Assembly (NCBI GenBank): GCA_958370785.1
Contig: CATXKN010000004.1
Location: 1-64,000 of the forward strand
Reading direction: 5' to 3'
DNA length: 64,000 bases
Source of the DNA: an uncultured Collinsella sp.
GTDB taxonomy: Bacteria > Actinomycetota > Coriobacteriia > Coriobacteriales > Coriobacteriaceae
Shown here: in pieces, positions 1 through 8,891 of the stretch
How the letters are laid out: the number at the start of each line of letters is the position of its first letter
Numbering within the stretch: position 1 is the first letter of the stretch
Position numbers and translations under genes: made by a program
The notes under the pieces: generated by a model
The model's input: only the letters and a program-made list of their open reading frames with translations
The model's database searches: none
Told to the model about the DNA's origin: nothing

Positions 1-558
1 CGGGTTTCGGTTACCCGACAGGCCATCCTTCGCCGTGTTCGGCGTTCGCAAAATAGTAGACGCTTTAGTTGAGAAAAGTGGCGATTATTTCAACTTTTCT
101 TTTGTTTTGCCCATTTATCCATAATTCTGCGTATTCCTGTCGGTTTATGCAGTTTAGCCACTTTATTGTGTGAAAGTAATGTTTCCGTTCTGTTACAGGC
201 GTCCTTGCCCTGAATAAAACGGCCCCACCGGTGTCGTTATATGCACTTAGGCGGCGATGTACTTGCCATCCTGAATCACATAGGCCGTAGCGGGCTTTTC
301 GACCTGGCCCTCGTCGTTCCACGCCGACGAGCGCCTGCATGCCCCAGTCGCACAGGGCAAACCTTATGGTGCAAACGTTGACAGTTTGTTACGGAGTTTC
401 GTTTGTAGCGAGCATGTTTCCAATGTTTCCGCAGCGTTTCGGGGGTGCCGTTTTGTGCGACTCCTGTTGCCTGGCGAGCACTCGCCCTCGGTTCACGCTA
501 GAATGCACTCAACCTTTAAGCGGTTAATCCATCCATAAGATGCACGAAGGAGCTATCT
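1..558. other. gene-poor leader upstream of hom
   Basis: No convincing complete gene is seen here. Positions 65-230 are clearly more AT-rich than the rest of the window. A 38-codon open fragment on the minus strand (listed separately) may be a gene remnant. The last 60 bases hold the hom ribosome-binding site. A TAGAAT hexamer at 499-504 could be a -10 box, but no well-spaced -35 was found. Confidence 0.5.
247..363 (-). pseudogene. possible C-terminal remnant of an unidentified protein
   Basis: The minus-strand frame ending at the TAA at 247-249 stays open up to a stop at 364-366. It has no good start codon. Its translation ends with a protein-like stretch (AWNDEGQVEKPATAYVIQDG, then KYIAA). 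The composition looks like coding sequence, but the family was not recognised. It may be the 3' end of a gene cut by a rearrangement, or chance. Confidence 0.2.
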
Positions 559-1902
559 ATGAGCGAACCCCTGCGCACCGTGAACGTCGGCCTCATCGGT
601 CTGGGAACCGTCGGCGGCGGCGTGGCCCGTCTGATCAAGAGCCACCACGATGAGTACCTGGCAGCCTACGGCATCGACCTTAAGCTGACCCGCGCCTGCG
701 CGCTTGCTTGGGAGCAGGCCGAGGCAGCCGGTATTGAGCGTGAGGCCTTTACGAGCGACTGGCACGATGTCGTCACCGACCCCGCCGTCGACATCGTCGT
801 CGAGCTGATCGGCGGCGAGCATCCCGCAACCGAGATCTTTACCACCGCCTTCGAGAACGGCAAGCACGTCGTCTCTGCCAACAAGGCCCTGCTGGGCCGT
901 CATGTCGAGACGCTCGCCGAGAAGGCGCGCGCATGCGGCGTGCAGATTAAGTGCGAGGCCAGCTGCGGCGGCGGCATCCCCATCGTGAGCACGCTCGAGC
1001 ACGACTTGGTGGGCAACAAGGTCCTGACCATCGCCGGCATTCTCAACGGCACCACCAACTACATCCTGTCGCGCATGGACGCCGAGGGCGCCGATTACGC
1101 CGACGTGCTCGCCGACGCCCAGGCCAAGGGCTACGCCGAGGCCGACCCGTCCGCCGACGTCGACGGCTTCGACGCCGCCAGCAAGACGGCGATCCTCGCC
1201 TCCATCGGCTTTGGCACCCGCGTTACCACCGACGATGTGTACCAGCAGGGTATCCGTACCATCGGCGCCGAGGACATCGCCCAGGCCCGCGAGCTCGGCT
1301 ACACCATTAAGCTGCTGGGCATCGCCCGCAACACCGATGCCGGCGTCGACGTCCGCGTGCACCCCACGCTGATCCCCGCCGATCACATGCTTGCCAAGGT
1401 CAACGGCGCCATGAACGCTGTCTACGTGGTAGGCGACGCCGTGGGCGAGACCATGTTCTACGGTGCCGGAGCTGGCTCCTTCCCCACCGCGAGCGCCGTC
1501 GTGGGCGATATCCTGTCGCTCTCCGAGCAGATCAGCCGCGGCGTGGCTCCGCTGCCCGAGATTGAGCCCTATGGTCACAACCTCGCCTTTAAGCCCATGG
1601 ACGAACTCCAGACCAAGTACTATGTGCGCCTGAAGGTCGCCGACCGCGTGGGTGCCCTGTCCGAGACGGTCGACATCTTTGCCAAGCACAACATCTCTAT
1701 CTCGCTCATCAACCAGGTCGAGGACGGCAAGTCGGGTGTCAGCGATGCCTGCTCGGTCATCTTCCTGACGCACCGCGCGCTCGAGAAGGACGTCCAGGCT
1801 GCCGCCGCCGAGCTTGCCAGCGTCGACTGCGTGGTCGAGGTCGCCAACGTCCTGCGCATCGAGGACGTCGAGGCCTGGACCGAAGGCGTCATGGCCAACT
1901 AG
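559..1902 (+). CDS. hom: homoserine dehydrogenase
   Basis: 447 aa. Reduces aspartate semialdehyde to homoserine with NAD(P)H, the branch point toward threonine and methionine. The N-terminus has the Rossmann motif GLIGLGTVGGG (about residues 11-21). The middle has the family signature region ASCGGGIPI and the substrate-domain segment NGTTNYIL. From about residue 355 a C-terminal ACT domain begins (YVRLKVADRVGALSETVDIF), as in feedback-regulated enzymes. A strong ribosome-binding site (GAAGGAG) lies 7 bases before the ATG. A perfect 16-bp terminator stem follows. thrB and thrC are not adjacent. Family assignment is secure; allosteric control by threonine is inferred from the ACT domain. Confidence 0.96.
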   Translation: MSEPLRTVNVGLIGLGTVGGGVARLIKSHHDEYLAAYGIDLKLTRACALAWEQAEAAGIEREAFTSDWHDVVTDPAVDIVVELIGGEHPATEIFTTAFENGKHVVSANKALLGRHVETLAEKARACGVQIKCEASCGGGIPIVSTLEHDLVGNKVLTIAGILNGTTNYILSRMDAEGADYADVLADAQAKGYAEADPSADVDGFDAASKTAILASIGFGTRVTTDDVYQQGIRTIGAEDIAQARELGYTIKLLGIARNTDAGVDVRVHPTLIPADHMLAKVNGAMNAVYVVGDAVGETMFYGAGAGSFPTASAVVGDILSLSEQISRGVAPLPEIEPYGHNLAFKPMDELQTKYYVRLKVADRVGALSETVDIFAKHNISISLINQVEDGKSGVSDACSVIFLTHRALEKDVQAAAAELASVDCVVEVANVLRIEDVEAWTEGVMAN

Positions 1903-1936
1903 TCCACTACTTCGAACCTCAACGGAGCTCAACGCA

Positions 1937-1987
1937 AAAGGCGCGCTGCCTGCATCAACCGCAGGCAGCGCGCCTTCTTCTGTTTGA
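1937..1987 (+). terminator. intrinsic terminator of hom
   Basis: A perfect 16-bp stem (1938-1953 with 1961-1976) around a 7-nt loop is followed by a pyrimidine/T-rich tail. Confidence 0.85.
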
Positions 1988-2009
1988 AGTAGAAGCCGTG
2001 TCCCAGAAT

Positions 2010-2164
2010 TCCGGCTCAGACCGGGACGCAGCTTCCCTCAGGGCCATGCTTCGGAAAGTGCGCCCCGTTTTGAACGCCGATTCTGGGACGCACTTTCCGC
2101 AACGAGCCTCTCGCGGAAAGCGCGTCCCACTCTGGGTGCCAATTCCGGGATGCATTTTCCGCAG
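2010..2164. repeat. array of alternating inverted repeats with a GGGACGCACTTTCC core
   Basis: Five related arms of about 15 bases alternate in orientation between hom and the antiporter gene. They lie near 2018, 2052-2066 (inverted), 2085-2100, 2113-2128 (inverted) and 2146-2163. The clearest pair, 2085-2100 and 2113-2128, matches at 15 of 16 positions around a 12-base spacer. ATTC(T/C)GGGA-like sequence precedes several arms. Repeated hairpins are expected in either strand. Function unknown. Confidence 0.7.
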
Positions 2165-2173
2165 CGGCGTTGG

Positions 2174-3736
2174 CTACCTGCCGTCGTCGTCCTGGGCTTC
2201 ATCGCGTGCGTAGAGCTCCAGCATGCGGCGGCGGTATTCGTGCACGGCGAGCTTGGCGCGCTCCAGGCGGCGGCGTTCACGCGGAGTCAGCTCGGACGGG
2301 TCAATCTCGTCTCCATAGGTCTTATCGGCAAGCAGGTGCGCCGCGTCCACGATGCGGGCATCGATGTGGCCGCTCGCTGCCTCTGCGGAAAGACGCTCGG
2401 CAATCGTATCGAGCGTAGGCAGGCCCTCGAATACGCGACCATGTCCATGCGAGGTCAGCAGCTCGTGCTCGCGTGCGAGCAGGCTCGCCAAATCGTGATG
2501 GGCGCGCAGGATGTCGAGCGCATCGGATGGATGCACGGCAACCTCTGCCACGGCAGCGACCGGTGCAGCGTCGACCACGCGGTAGAAGAGCTGCGCGAGC
2601 AATGGCATCAAGAACACTGTGATGGCGCCGGCGGCAACCATGACCGACGCAATATCTTGCGACAGCGCGCCCGCGTTGACGGCAACGCTCGTCACGGCAA
2701 CGATAATCGGCAGCGCCGTGGTGCAGTACAGGGCCACGGTTATGCGACCATACGCCGAAACGTCGCGCGTCGCAGGACAAATGCTCATAGAGATGAGAAT
2801 GGGCACGGCGCGAATGATCAGCAACGCCACGATAAAGCCCGCGAGCAGCCCGGGGCGCGACGCTACGGCCGTCAGGTCGATCTTTGCGCCCGATACGGTA
2901 AAGAACACCGGAATCAAAAAGCCGTAGGCCAGGCCGTCGAGCTTGGTCTCGAGCGTATGGTTGCCCTCGGGGATGATATAGCGCAGGACAAAGCCGGCGG
3001 CAAAAGAACCCAACACGATGTCGAGATCAAAGACGGCCGAGAACGCCACGAGCGTGACCAGGATGAGCACCGTCAGGCGCACGAAGGTCTGCGACGTGGT
3101 GTCGGCGCGCTCCTCGACAAACGCAAAGAAGCGGCTGCCGACGCGCTTGGAGCGGCTTGGGACCACGGCCAGCAACACGCAAACCACCGCAAACAAGCCA
3201 AGGATTACGAGCGTTTGGATGCCAGTACGAGCAGACAGCAGCACCGACATGGCGAGCACGGGACCGAGCTCGCCCCAAGTGCCATACGCGAGAATCGAGT
3301 CACCAACACGCGTGCCGGTGAGCGAGCGCTCGCGCATGATGGGCACGAGCGTGCCGAGCGCCGTAGAAGTGAGGGCAAGCGTCACGGCGATACCGTCGAA
3401 ATGACTGACCGAGAACCACGGGGTAAAGCGCACGGCAAGCCAGGCGATACCAAACGTGACGACCCACGTCGCCAAGCCGTAGCGCCCCTCGACGCCCGTG
3501 ATGCTCTTGGGGTCGATCTCAAAGCCGGCAAGCAGGAACAAAAAGGCCAGACCGAGCTCGGACACAAGCGAGACCTCGGCATCTACATGGATGACGCCGA
3601 GCATATGGGGTCCCAGCACCGCGCCGAGCACAAGCAAAAAGACGGTCTCGGGAACGGGTTTTCCGGGGATCGCCGAAGCGATGAAGGGGCTTGCAAAGGC
3701 CACGAGCGCGATGATGGCGAGTGAAACGAATGCCAT
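2174..3736 (-). CDS. cation:proton antiporter, Kef/CPA2 type
   Basis: 520 aa membrane protein, predicted to exchange Na+ or K+ for H+. The first ~390 residues are hydrophobic segments of the Na+/H+ exchanger fold, with recognisable stretches such as LVLGAVLGPHMLGVIHVD and ELGLAFLFLLAGFEID near residues 35-75. The last ~120 residues are hydrophilic and rich in charged residues, and probably form a cytoplasmic regulatory tail. No clear RCK/TrkA-N nucleotide-binding motif was seen. The start is supported by GAAAGG 8 bases upstream. It converges on hom with the repeat array between them. Ion specificity cannot be read from sequence. Confidence 0.85.
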   Translation of the reverse strand: MAFVSLAIIALVAFASPFIASAIPGKPVPETVFLLVLGAVLGPHMLGVIHVDAEVSLVSELGLAFLFLLAGFEIDPKSITGVEGRYGLATWVVTFGIAWLAVRFTPWFSVSHFDGIAVTLALTSTALGTLVPIMRERSLTGTRVGDSILAYGTWGELGPVLAMSVLLSARTGIQTLVILGLFAVVCVLLAVVPSRSKRVGSRFFAFVEERADTTSQTFVRLTVLILVTLVAFSAVFDLDIVLGSFAAGFVLRYIIPEGNHTLETKLDGLAYGFLIPVFFTVSGAKIDLTAVASRPGLLAGFIVALLIIRAVPILISMSICPATRDVSAYGRITVALYCTTALPIIVAVTSVAVNAGALSQDIASVMVAAGAITVFLMPLLAQLFYRVVDAAPVAAVAEVAVHPSDALDILRAHHDLASLLAREHELLTSHGHGRVFEGLPTLDTIAERLSAEAASGHIDARIVDAAHLLADKTYGDEIDPSELTPRERRRLERAKLAVHEYRRRMLELYARDEAQDDDGR

Positions 3737-3920
3737 GTGATGCCTTTCTCTTGTTTGCGCTTCACTGTAGCACCCTCGCCGTCCTCAACGCGCCACGAGC
3801 TGTCGTATCATAGTGAGGTTTACAAACATGTGGCTCAAGGCGACCGCAGGGCAGACCCCGCAAACCGACCGCTGCCGCATACCGTACCGTACGCCCAACC
3901 GATCAGGAAGGCAGGAACCA

Positions 3921-6900
3921 ATGGTCTCTCGTATCTACGTGGAGAAGAAACCCGGGTTCGACGTCGAGGCTCAGCAGCTCAAGGGCGAGCTGACCGAAAT
4001 TCTCGGCATCAAGGGCATCGAGGCCCTGAGGATCATCAACCGCTACGACGTCGAGGGCATCGACGAGGAGCTTTTCCGCTCCTGCGTGCCGACCGTCTTT
4101 AGCGAGCCCCAGGTCGATGTGACCTACGACGAGCTCCCCGCAAGCGATGGCGCCGTCTTTGCCGTCGAATTCCTGCCTGGCCAGTTTGACCAGCGCGCCG
4201 ACTCCGCCAGCGAGTGCGTGCAGCTCATCAGCCAGGGCGAGCGCCCCGCCGTGCGCTCCGCCAAGGTCTATATGATCTCGGGTGCTCTGGACGAAGCCGC
4301 CATCGAGGCCATCAAGCACTACGTGGTGAACCCCGTCGAGGCGCGCATCGCCTCGCTCGACCTGCCCGAGACGCTGCACATGGAGACCCCCGAGCCCCAG
4401 CCCGTCGAAGTGCTCGACGGCTTCCGCGAGCTCGATGAGACCGGCCTTGCCGCCTTTATCGCCGATCGCGGCCTTGCCATGGACGAGGCGGACATCGCCT
4501 TCTGCCAGCAGTACTTCCGCGATGAGGACCGCGACCCCACCATCACCGAGATCCGCGTGATCGACACCTACTGGTCCGACCACTGCCGTCACACCACCTT
4601 CGGCACCGTCCTGGATGACGTGACGATCGACGACGCCGTGGTGCAGCAGGCCTTCGACCGCTACATGGAGATGCGCCACGAGCTCGGTCGCGACGCCAAG
4701 CCCGTCTGCCTCATGGACATGGGCACCATCGGCGCCAAATACCTTAAGAAGACCGGCGTCATGACCGATGTCGACGAGTCCGAGGAGATCAACGCCTGCA
4801 CCGTCAAGGTGAAGGTCGATGTCGACGGCGAGGACCAGGACTGGCTGTTCCTGTTTAAGAACGAGACCCACAACCACCCGACCGAGATCGAGCCCTTCGG
4901 CGGTGCCGCCACCTGCGTGGGCGGCGCCATCCGCGACCCGCTCTCGGGCCGCAGCTACGTGTACCAGGCCATGCGTGTCACCGGCGCCGGCGACCCCACC
5001 GTCCCCGTGTCCGAGACGCTCGAGGGCAAGCTGCCGCAGCGCAAGCTCGTAACCACCGCTGCCGCCGGCTACTCCAGCTACGGCAACCAGATCGGCCTTG
5101 CCACCGGCCAGGTCAACGAGCTCTATCACCCCGGCTACGTGGCCAAGCGCATGGAGGTCGGCGCCGTCGTGGGCGCTACCCCGGCAAACCACGTGCGCCG
5201 CGAGTGCCCCGCCCCCACCGACAAGATCATCCTGCTGGGCGGCCGCACCGGCCGTGACGGCATCGGCGGTGCCACCGGCTCCTCCAAGACCCAGAATACT
5301 GAGTCCATCGAGACCTCGGGCGCCGAGGTCCAGAAGGGCAACGCCCCGGTCGAGCGCAAGCTGCAGCGCCTCTTCCGCCGCGGCGACGCCTGCCGCCTGA
5401 TCAAGCGTTGCAACGACTTTGGCGCCGGCGGCGTCTCGGTCGCCGTAGGCGAACTTGCCGACGGCCTGTATGTCGACCTGGACACCGTGACCAAGAAGTA
5501 CGACGGCCTGGACGGCACCGAGCTCGCTATTTCCGAATCCCAGGAGCGTATGGCCTGCGCCGTCGCCGACGGTGACGTCGAAGAGTTCATGGGCTACGCC
5601 GCCGAGGAGAACCTGGAGGCGACCGTTATCGCCGAGGTTACCGCCGAGCCGCGCATGCGCATGGCCTGGAACGGTGTCGCCATCGTCGACCTGTCCCGCG
5701 AGTTCCTCAACTCCAACGGTGCACCCAAGCACCAGGTCGCCCATGTGTGCGCCCGCAGCGTATGGCAGCCCAGCTGGGCCGGCACCACGCTTGCCGAGCG
5801 CATGACCTCGCTTGTCACCGACCTCAACGTTGCCTCCAACAAGGGCCTTTCCGAGCGCTTCGACTCCACCATCGGTGCCGCAACCGTGCTTATGCCCTTT
5901 GGCGGCAAGACGCAGCTCACCCCGAGCTCGGCCATGGTCGCCAAGTTCCCCGTGGACGGCGAGACCACCACGGCAAGCGCCATGGCATGGGGCTTCAACC
6001 CCTACCTGATGGAAGCCGACCAGTTTGCTGGCGCCTACCTGTCCGTGGTCGAGTCCATCGCCAAGCTCGTGGCTGCCGGCTTTGAGCACAAGCGCGCCTA
6101 TCTCTCCTTCCAGGAGTACTTCGAGCGTCTGCGCACCGAGGCCGAGCGCTGGGGCAAGCCCACGGCAGCCGTCCTGGGCGCCCTCATGGCCCAAGTCGAC
6201 CTGGGTGCCGGTGCCATCGGTGGCAAGGATTCCATGAGCGGCTCGTTTGAGGACGAGGCCGGCGAGCTCAACGTTCCGCCGACTCTGATCAGCTTCGCTG
6301 TGGCCGTGGGCCGCGCGGCGCGCGCCGTCTCCCCTGAGTTCAAGGGCCTGACGCATCGCGTCGTACGCATCGCCCCCGCCACCTATGGCGAGGACTACCG
6401 CCCCGACGCCCAGCAGCTGCTCGCCGCGTTTGACGCCGTCGAGGCGCTCACCGCCACCGGTGACGCCCTGGCTGTCTCCACGCCCGGCTACGGCTGCGGC
6501 GCCGAGAGCCTCTTTAAGATGTGCGTCGGCAACCAGATCGGTATCGAGCTTGCCGAGGATGTGGACGTGGAGAGCCTCTTCACCCCGCTCTACGGCAGCT
6601 TTATCGTCGAGCTCGCCGAGGACGCCGAGCTGCCCGAGGTCGCCGACGGCGTTGTCGTCGAGCCCCTGGGCACCACCGTCGAGGGCTATGTCATCGACAC
6701 CGGCTCCGAGGTCATCGAGCTCGCCGAGCTCCAGGAAGCCTGGGAAAGCGGCATCGAGGGCGTCTTCGCCTACCGCAGCGCCGGCGAGACCCCCGAGGTC
6801 GAGACCATCGACTTCCGCGCCAAGGACATTCACGTGTACGGCGGCGCCAAGATCGCTCGCCCGCGCGTGATCATCCCTGTGTTCCCTGGCAACAACTGCG

Positions 6901-7667
6901 AGTACGACAGCGCCCGCGCCTTCCGTGCCGCCGGTGCCGAGGCCGACACCTTCGTGATCAACAACCTCACGCCCGAGGCGGTCGCCGAGAGCACCCACGA
7001 GCTTGCCCGCCGCATCCGTGCAAGCCAGATCGTCATGATCCCCGGCGGCTTCTCGGGCGGCGACGAGCCCGACGGCTCCGCCAAGTTCATCACGGCGTTC
7101 TTCCGCGCTCCCGAGGTCACCGAGGCTGTCCGCGACCTGCTCAAGGCCCGCGATGGCCTGATGCTGGGCATCTGCAACGGCTTCCAGGCCCTGGTCAAGC
7201 TCGGCCTGGTGCCCTACGGTGACATCGTCGACGCCACGCCCGATGCGCCCACGCTGACGTTCAACACCATTGGTCGCCATCAGAGCCGCCTGGTGCGCAC
7301 CCGCATCTCGTCCAACCTGTCCCCGTGGCTGTCGCAGTGCAGCCTCGACGACCCCTACACCGTCGCCATCAGCCACGGCGAGGGCCGCTTTGTCGCCAAC
7401 GACAAGGTACTCGCCCAGCTGATCGCCAACGGCCAGGTCGCCACGCAGTACGTGGGCGAGGACGGCAAGCCCAGCATGGATCTTTCCGTCAACCCCAACG
7501 GCTCCGCACTCGCCATCGAGGGCATCACGAGCCCCGACGGCCGCGTCCTGGGCAAGATGGGCCATGCCGAGCGTCGCGGCGACAACCTGTACCGCAACGT
7601 GCCCGAGCATGTCCCCGGCGACAAGTTCATGCCGATCTTTGAGAGCGGCGTAGCCTACTTCGCCTAA
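3921..7667 (+). CDS. purL: phosphoribosylformylglycinamidine synthase, single polypeptide
   Basis: 1248 aa. Converts FGAR, glutamine and ATP to FGAM in purine synthesis. All parts are in one chain: a PurS-like N-terminus, the linker and AIRS-type synthase halves (ETHNHPTEIEPFGGAATC near residue 315), and a C-terminal class I glutamine amidotransferase with nucleophile Cys in LGICNGFQAL (about residue 1085) and SHGEGRF further on. Length is close to the ~1295 residues of the proteobacterial long form. The frame is open further upstream, but ATG 3921 is preferred because GGAAGGCAGGA precedes it and the protein homology starts there. No PurR box or riboswitch was recognised in the 184-bp leader. 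Confidence 0.95.
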   Translation: MVSRIYVEKKPGFDVEAQQLKGELTEILGIKGIEALRIINRYDVEGIDEELFRSCVPTVFSEPQVDVTYDELPASDGAVFAVEFLPGQFDQRADSASECVQLISQGERPAVRSAKVYMISGALDEAAIEAIKHYVVNPVEARIASLDLPETLHMETPEPQPVEVLDGFRELDETGLAAFIADRGLAMDEADIAFCQQYFRDEDRDPTITEIRVIDTYWSDHCRHTTFGTVLDDVTIDDAVVQQAFDRYMEMRHELGRDAKPVCLMDMGTIGAKYLKKTGVMTDVDESEEINACTVKVKVDVDGEDQDWLFLFKNETHNHPTEIEPFGGAATCVGGAIRDPLSGRSYVYQAMRVTGAGDPTVPVSETLEGKLPQRKLVTTAAAGYSSYGNQIGLATGQVNELYHPGYVAKRMEVGAVVGATPANHVRRECPAPTDKIILLGGRTGRDGIGGATGSSKTQNTESIETSGAEVQKGNAPVERKLQRLFRRGDACRLIKRCNDFGAGGVSVAVGELADGLYVDLDTVTKKYDGLDGTELAISESQERMACAVADGDVEEFMGYAAEENLEATVIAEVTAEPRMRMAWNGVAIVDLSREFLNSNGAPKHQVAHVCARSVWQPSWAGTTLAERMTSLVTDLNVASNKGLSERFDSTIGAATVLMPFGGKTQLTPSSAMVAKFPVDGETTTASAMAWGFNPYLMEADQFAGAYLSVVESIAKLVAAGFEHKRAYLSFQEYFERLRTEAERWGKPTAAVLGALMAQVDLGAGAIGGKDSMSGSFEDEAGELNVPPTLISFAVAVGRAARAVSPEFKGLTHRVVRIAPATYGEDYRPDAQQLLAAFDAVEALTATGDALAVSTPGYGCGAESLFKMCVGNQIGIELAEDVDVESLFTPLYGSFIVELAEDAELPEVADGVVVEPLGTTVEGYVIDTGSEVIELAELQEAWESGIEGVFAYRSAGETPEVETIDFRAKDIHVYGGAKIARPRVIIPVFPGNNCEYDSARAFRAAGAEADTFVINNLTPEAVAESTHELARRIRASQIVMIPGGFSGGDEPDGSAKFITAFFRAPEVTEAVRDLLKARDGLMLGICNGFQALVKLGLVPYGDIVDATPDAPTLTFNTIGRHQSRLVRTRISSNLSPWLSQCSLDDPYTVAISHGEGRFVANDKVLAQLIANGQVATQYVGEDGKPSMDLSVNPNGSALAIEGITSPDGRVLGKMGHAERRGDNLYRNVPEHVPGDKFMPIFESGVAYFA

Positions 7668-7704
7668 ACCTTTCCCATCGGGTACAATCCCTTCGGGTAA
7701 CAAC

Positions 7705-7742
7705 ACCCGCCACCGGCACACCCGGTGGCGGGTTCTTTTTTG
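7705..7742 (+). terminator. intrinsic terminator of purL
   Basis: A 12-bp perfect GC-rich stem (7705-7716 with 7722-7733) with a 5-base loop is followed by TTCTTTTTT. Confidence 0.92.
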
Positions 7743-7766
7743 CTTCGCGCATGTAGAAAGGACATC

Positions 7767-8702
7767 ATGAAAAGCCGCAAGCCGTATCTCGCCACCCTGC
7801 CTGGACTCATCCTGGGCTGTCTCGTTTGCTGCGCGCTCTGGGGCTCTGCCTTCCCCTGCATCAAGATCGGCTACGGCCTCTTTGGCATTCCCGCGCACGA
7901 CAGCGCCTCGCAGCTGCTCTTCGCGGGCCTGCGCTTCACGCTTGCCGGCGCTCTGGTTATCGTTGGGATGAGCGCGGTCCAGCGCCGTCCGCTCGTCCCA
8001 CAGGTACGCGATATCAAGCCCATCTTTATCTTGTCGCTCTTCCAGACCATCGGCCAGTACTTCTTTTTCTACCTTGGTCTCTCCCGTGCAAGCGCTATGT
8101 CGAGCTCCATCATCGAGGCCAGCGCCAACTTCTTGGCTATCCTCTTTGCCGCCCTGGCGTTTCGCACCGAAAAGCTCGATGCGGCCAAGGTACTCGGCTG
8201 CGTACTGGGCCTTGCCGGTGTCGCGCTCGTCAACCTTTCGGGCGCGAACGGCACCTTTGGCTTTGCGCTCGACGGCGAGGGCTTTATCCTGGCCTCCACC
8301 GTCGCGGGTGCCCTTTCGACCTGCCTGATCGGCATCTTCTCGCGCAAACACGACGGCGTCTTGCTTGCCGGGTGGCAGTTCTTGGTCGGCGGCCTGGCCC
8401 TCACCGCCATCGGCTTTTTGATGGGTGGCGCGCTCTCCCCCACGGCGATTGCCCCCGCCATCGCGCTCATCATCTACATGGCGCTTATCTCCGCGGTCGC
8501 CTACTCGCTGTGGTCGCGCCTGCTTGCCGTCAACCCCGTCAGCCGCGTCTCGGTCTTTGGGTTTATGAACCCCGTCTTTGGTGTGGTGCTGAGCGCGCTG
8601 CTGCTCGGCGAGGGCGCTGGCACGAGCCCCGTTACCGTCATCGTTGCCCTGCTGTTGGTCTGCGCCGGCATCATCATCGTCAACAGGCCCAAAAAGGCCT
8701 AG
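7767..8702 (+). CDS. DMT-family transporter (EamA)
   Basis: 311 aa. Ten predicted membrane segments in two repeated halves, as in EamA drug/metabolite exporters. The N-terminal segment contains LVCCALWGSAFPCIKIGYGL. The C-terminal half ends with the family-like stretch VSVFGFMNPVFGVVLSALLL before a short basic tail. The start at 7767 is chosen for its AGAAAGGA ribosome-binding site; an upstream in-frame extension would run through the purL terminator. Substrate unknown. A second EamA gene lies at 53836. Confidence 0.88.
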   Translation: MKSRKPYLATLPGLILGCLVCCALWGSAFPCIKIGYGLFGIPAHDSASQLLFAGLRFTLAGALVIVGMSAVQRRPLVPQVRDIKPIFILSLFQTIGQYFFFYLGLSRASAMSSSIIEASANFLAILFAALAFRTEKLDAAKVLGCVLGLAGVALVNLSGANGTFGFALDGEGFILASTVAGALSTCLIGIFSRKHDGVLLAGWQFLVGGLALTAIGFLMGGALSPTAIAPAIALIIYMALISAVAYSLWSRLLAVNPVSRVSVFGFMNPVFGVVLSALLLGEGAGTSPVTVIVALLLVCAGIIIVNRPKKA

Positions 8703-8849
8703 CGAGCTCACCTTTTTAGAGAGGGCGTTCGCACACTTCAGCTTAATGGAGCACACTGGTTCTCGTTGATTTCGTACCGAGCCGCGGCGGCAGACGCTCG
8801 TCTTGCCGCACCGCGCCTGGGCGTTATGGCCGGTGGCCCCCGCAAACGC

Positions 8850-8891
8850 AAAAAGAGCGCACGACCATCGCAACAGTCGTGCGCCCTTTTT
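8850..8891. terminator. bidirectional terminator between converging genes
   Basis: A GCGCACGAC/GTCGTGCGC stem is flanked by an A-run on the left and a T-run on the right. It can end both the DMT transporter transcript and the GGDEF gene transcript. Confidence 0.85.

Noticed and set aside
553..1932. 459-codon antisense frame over hom
   Set aside because: Same compositional artefact; hom on the plus strand has all family motifs and a ribosome-binding site.
3903..8873. A 1656-codon open frame antisense to purL and the DMT transporter gene
   Set aside because: It is the antisense frame of GC-rich codons with G/C in third positions. The translation is low-complexity Gly/Ala/Asp/Val-rich sequence with no domain, while the sense frames encode clear proteins.
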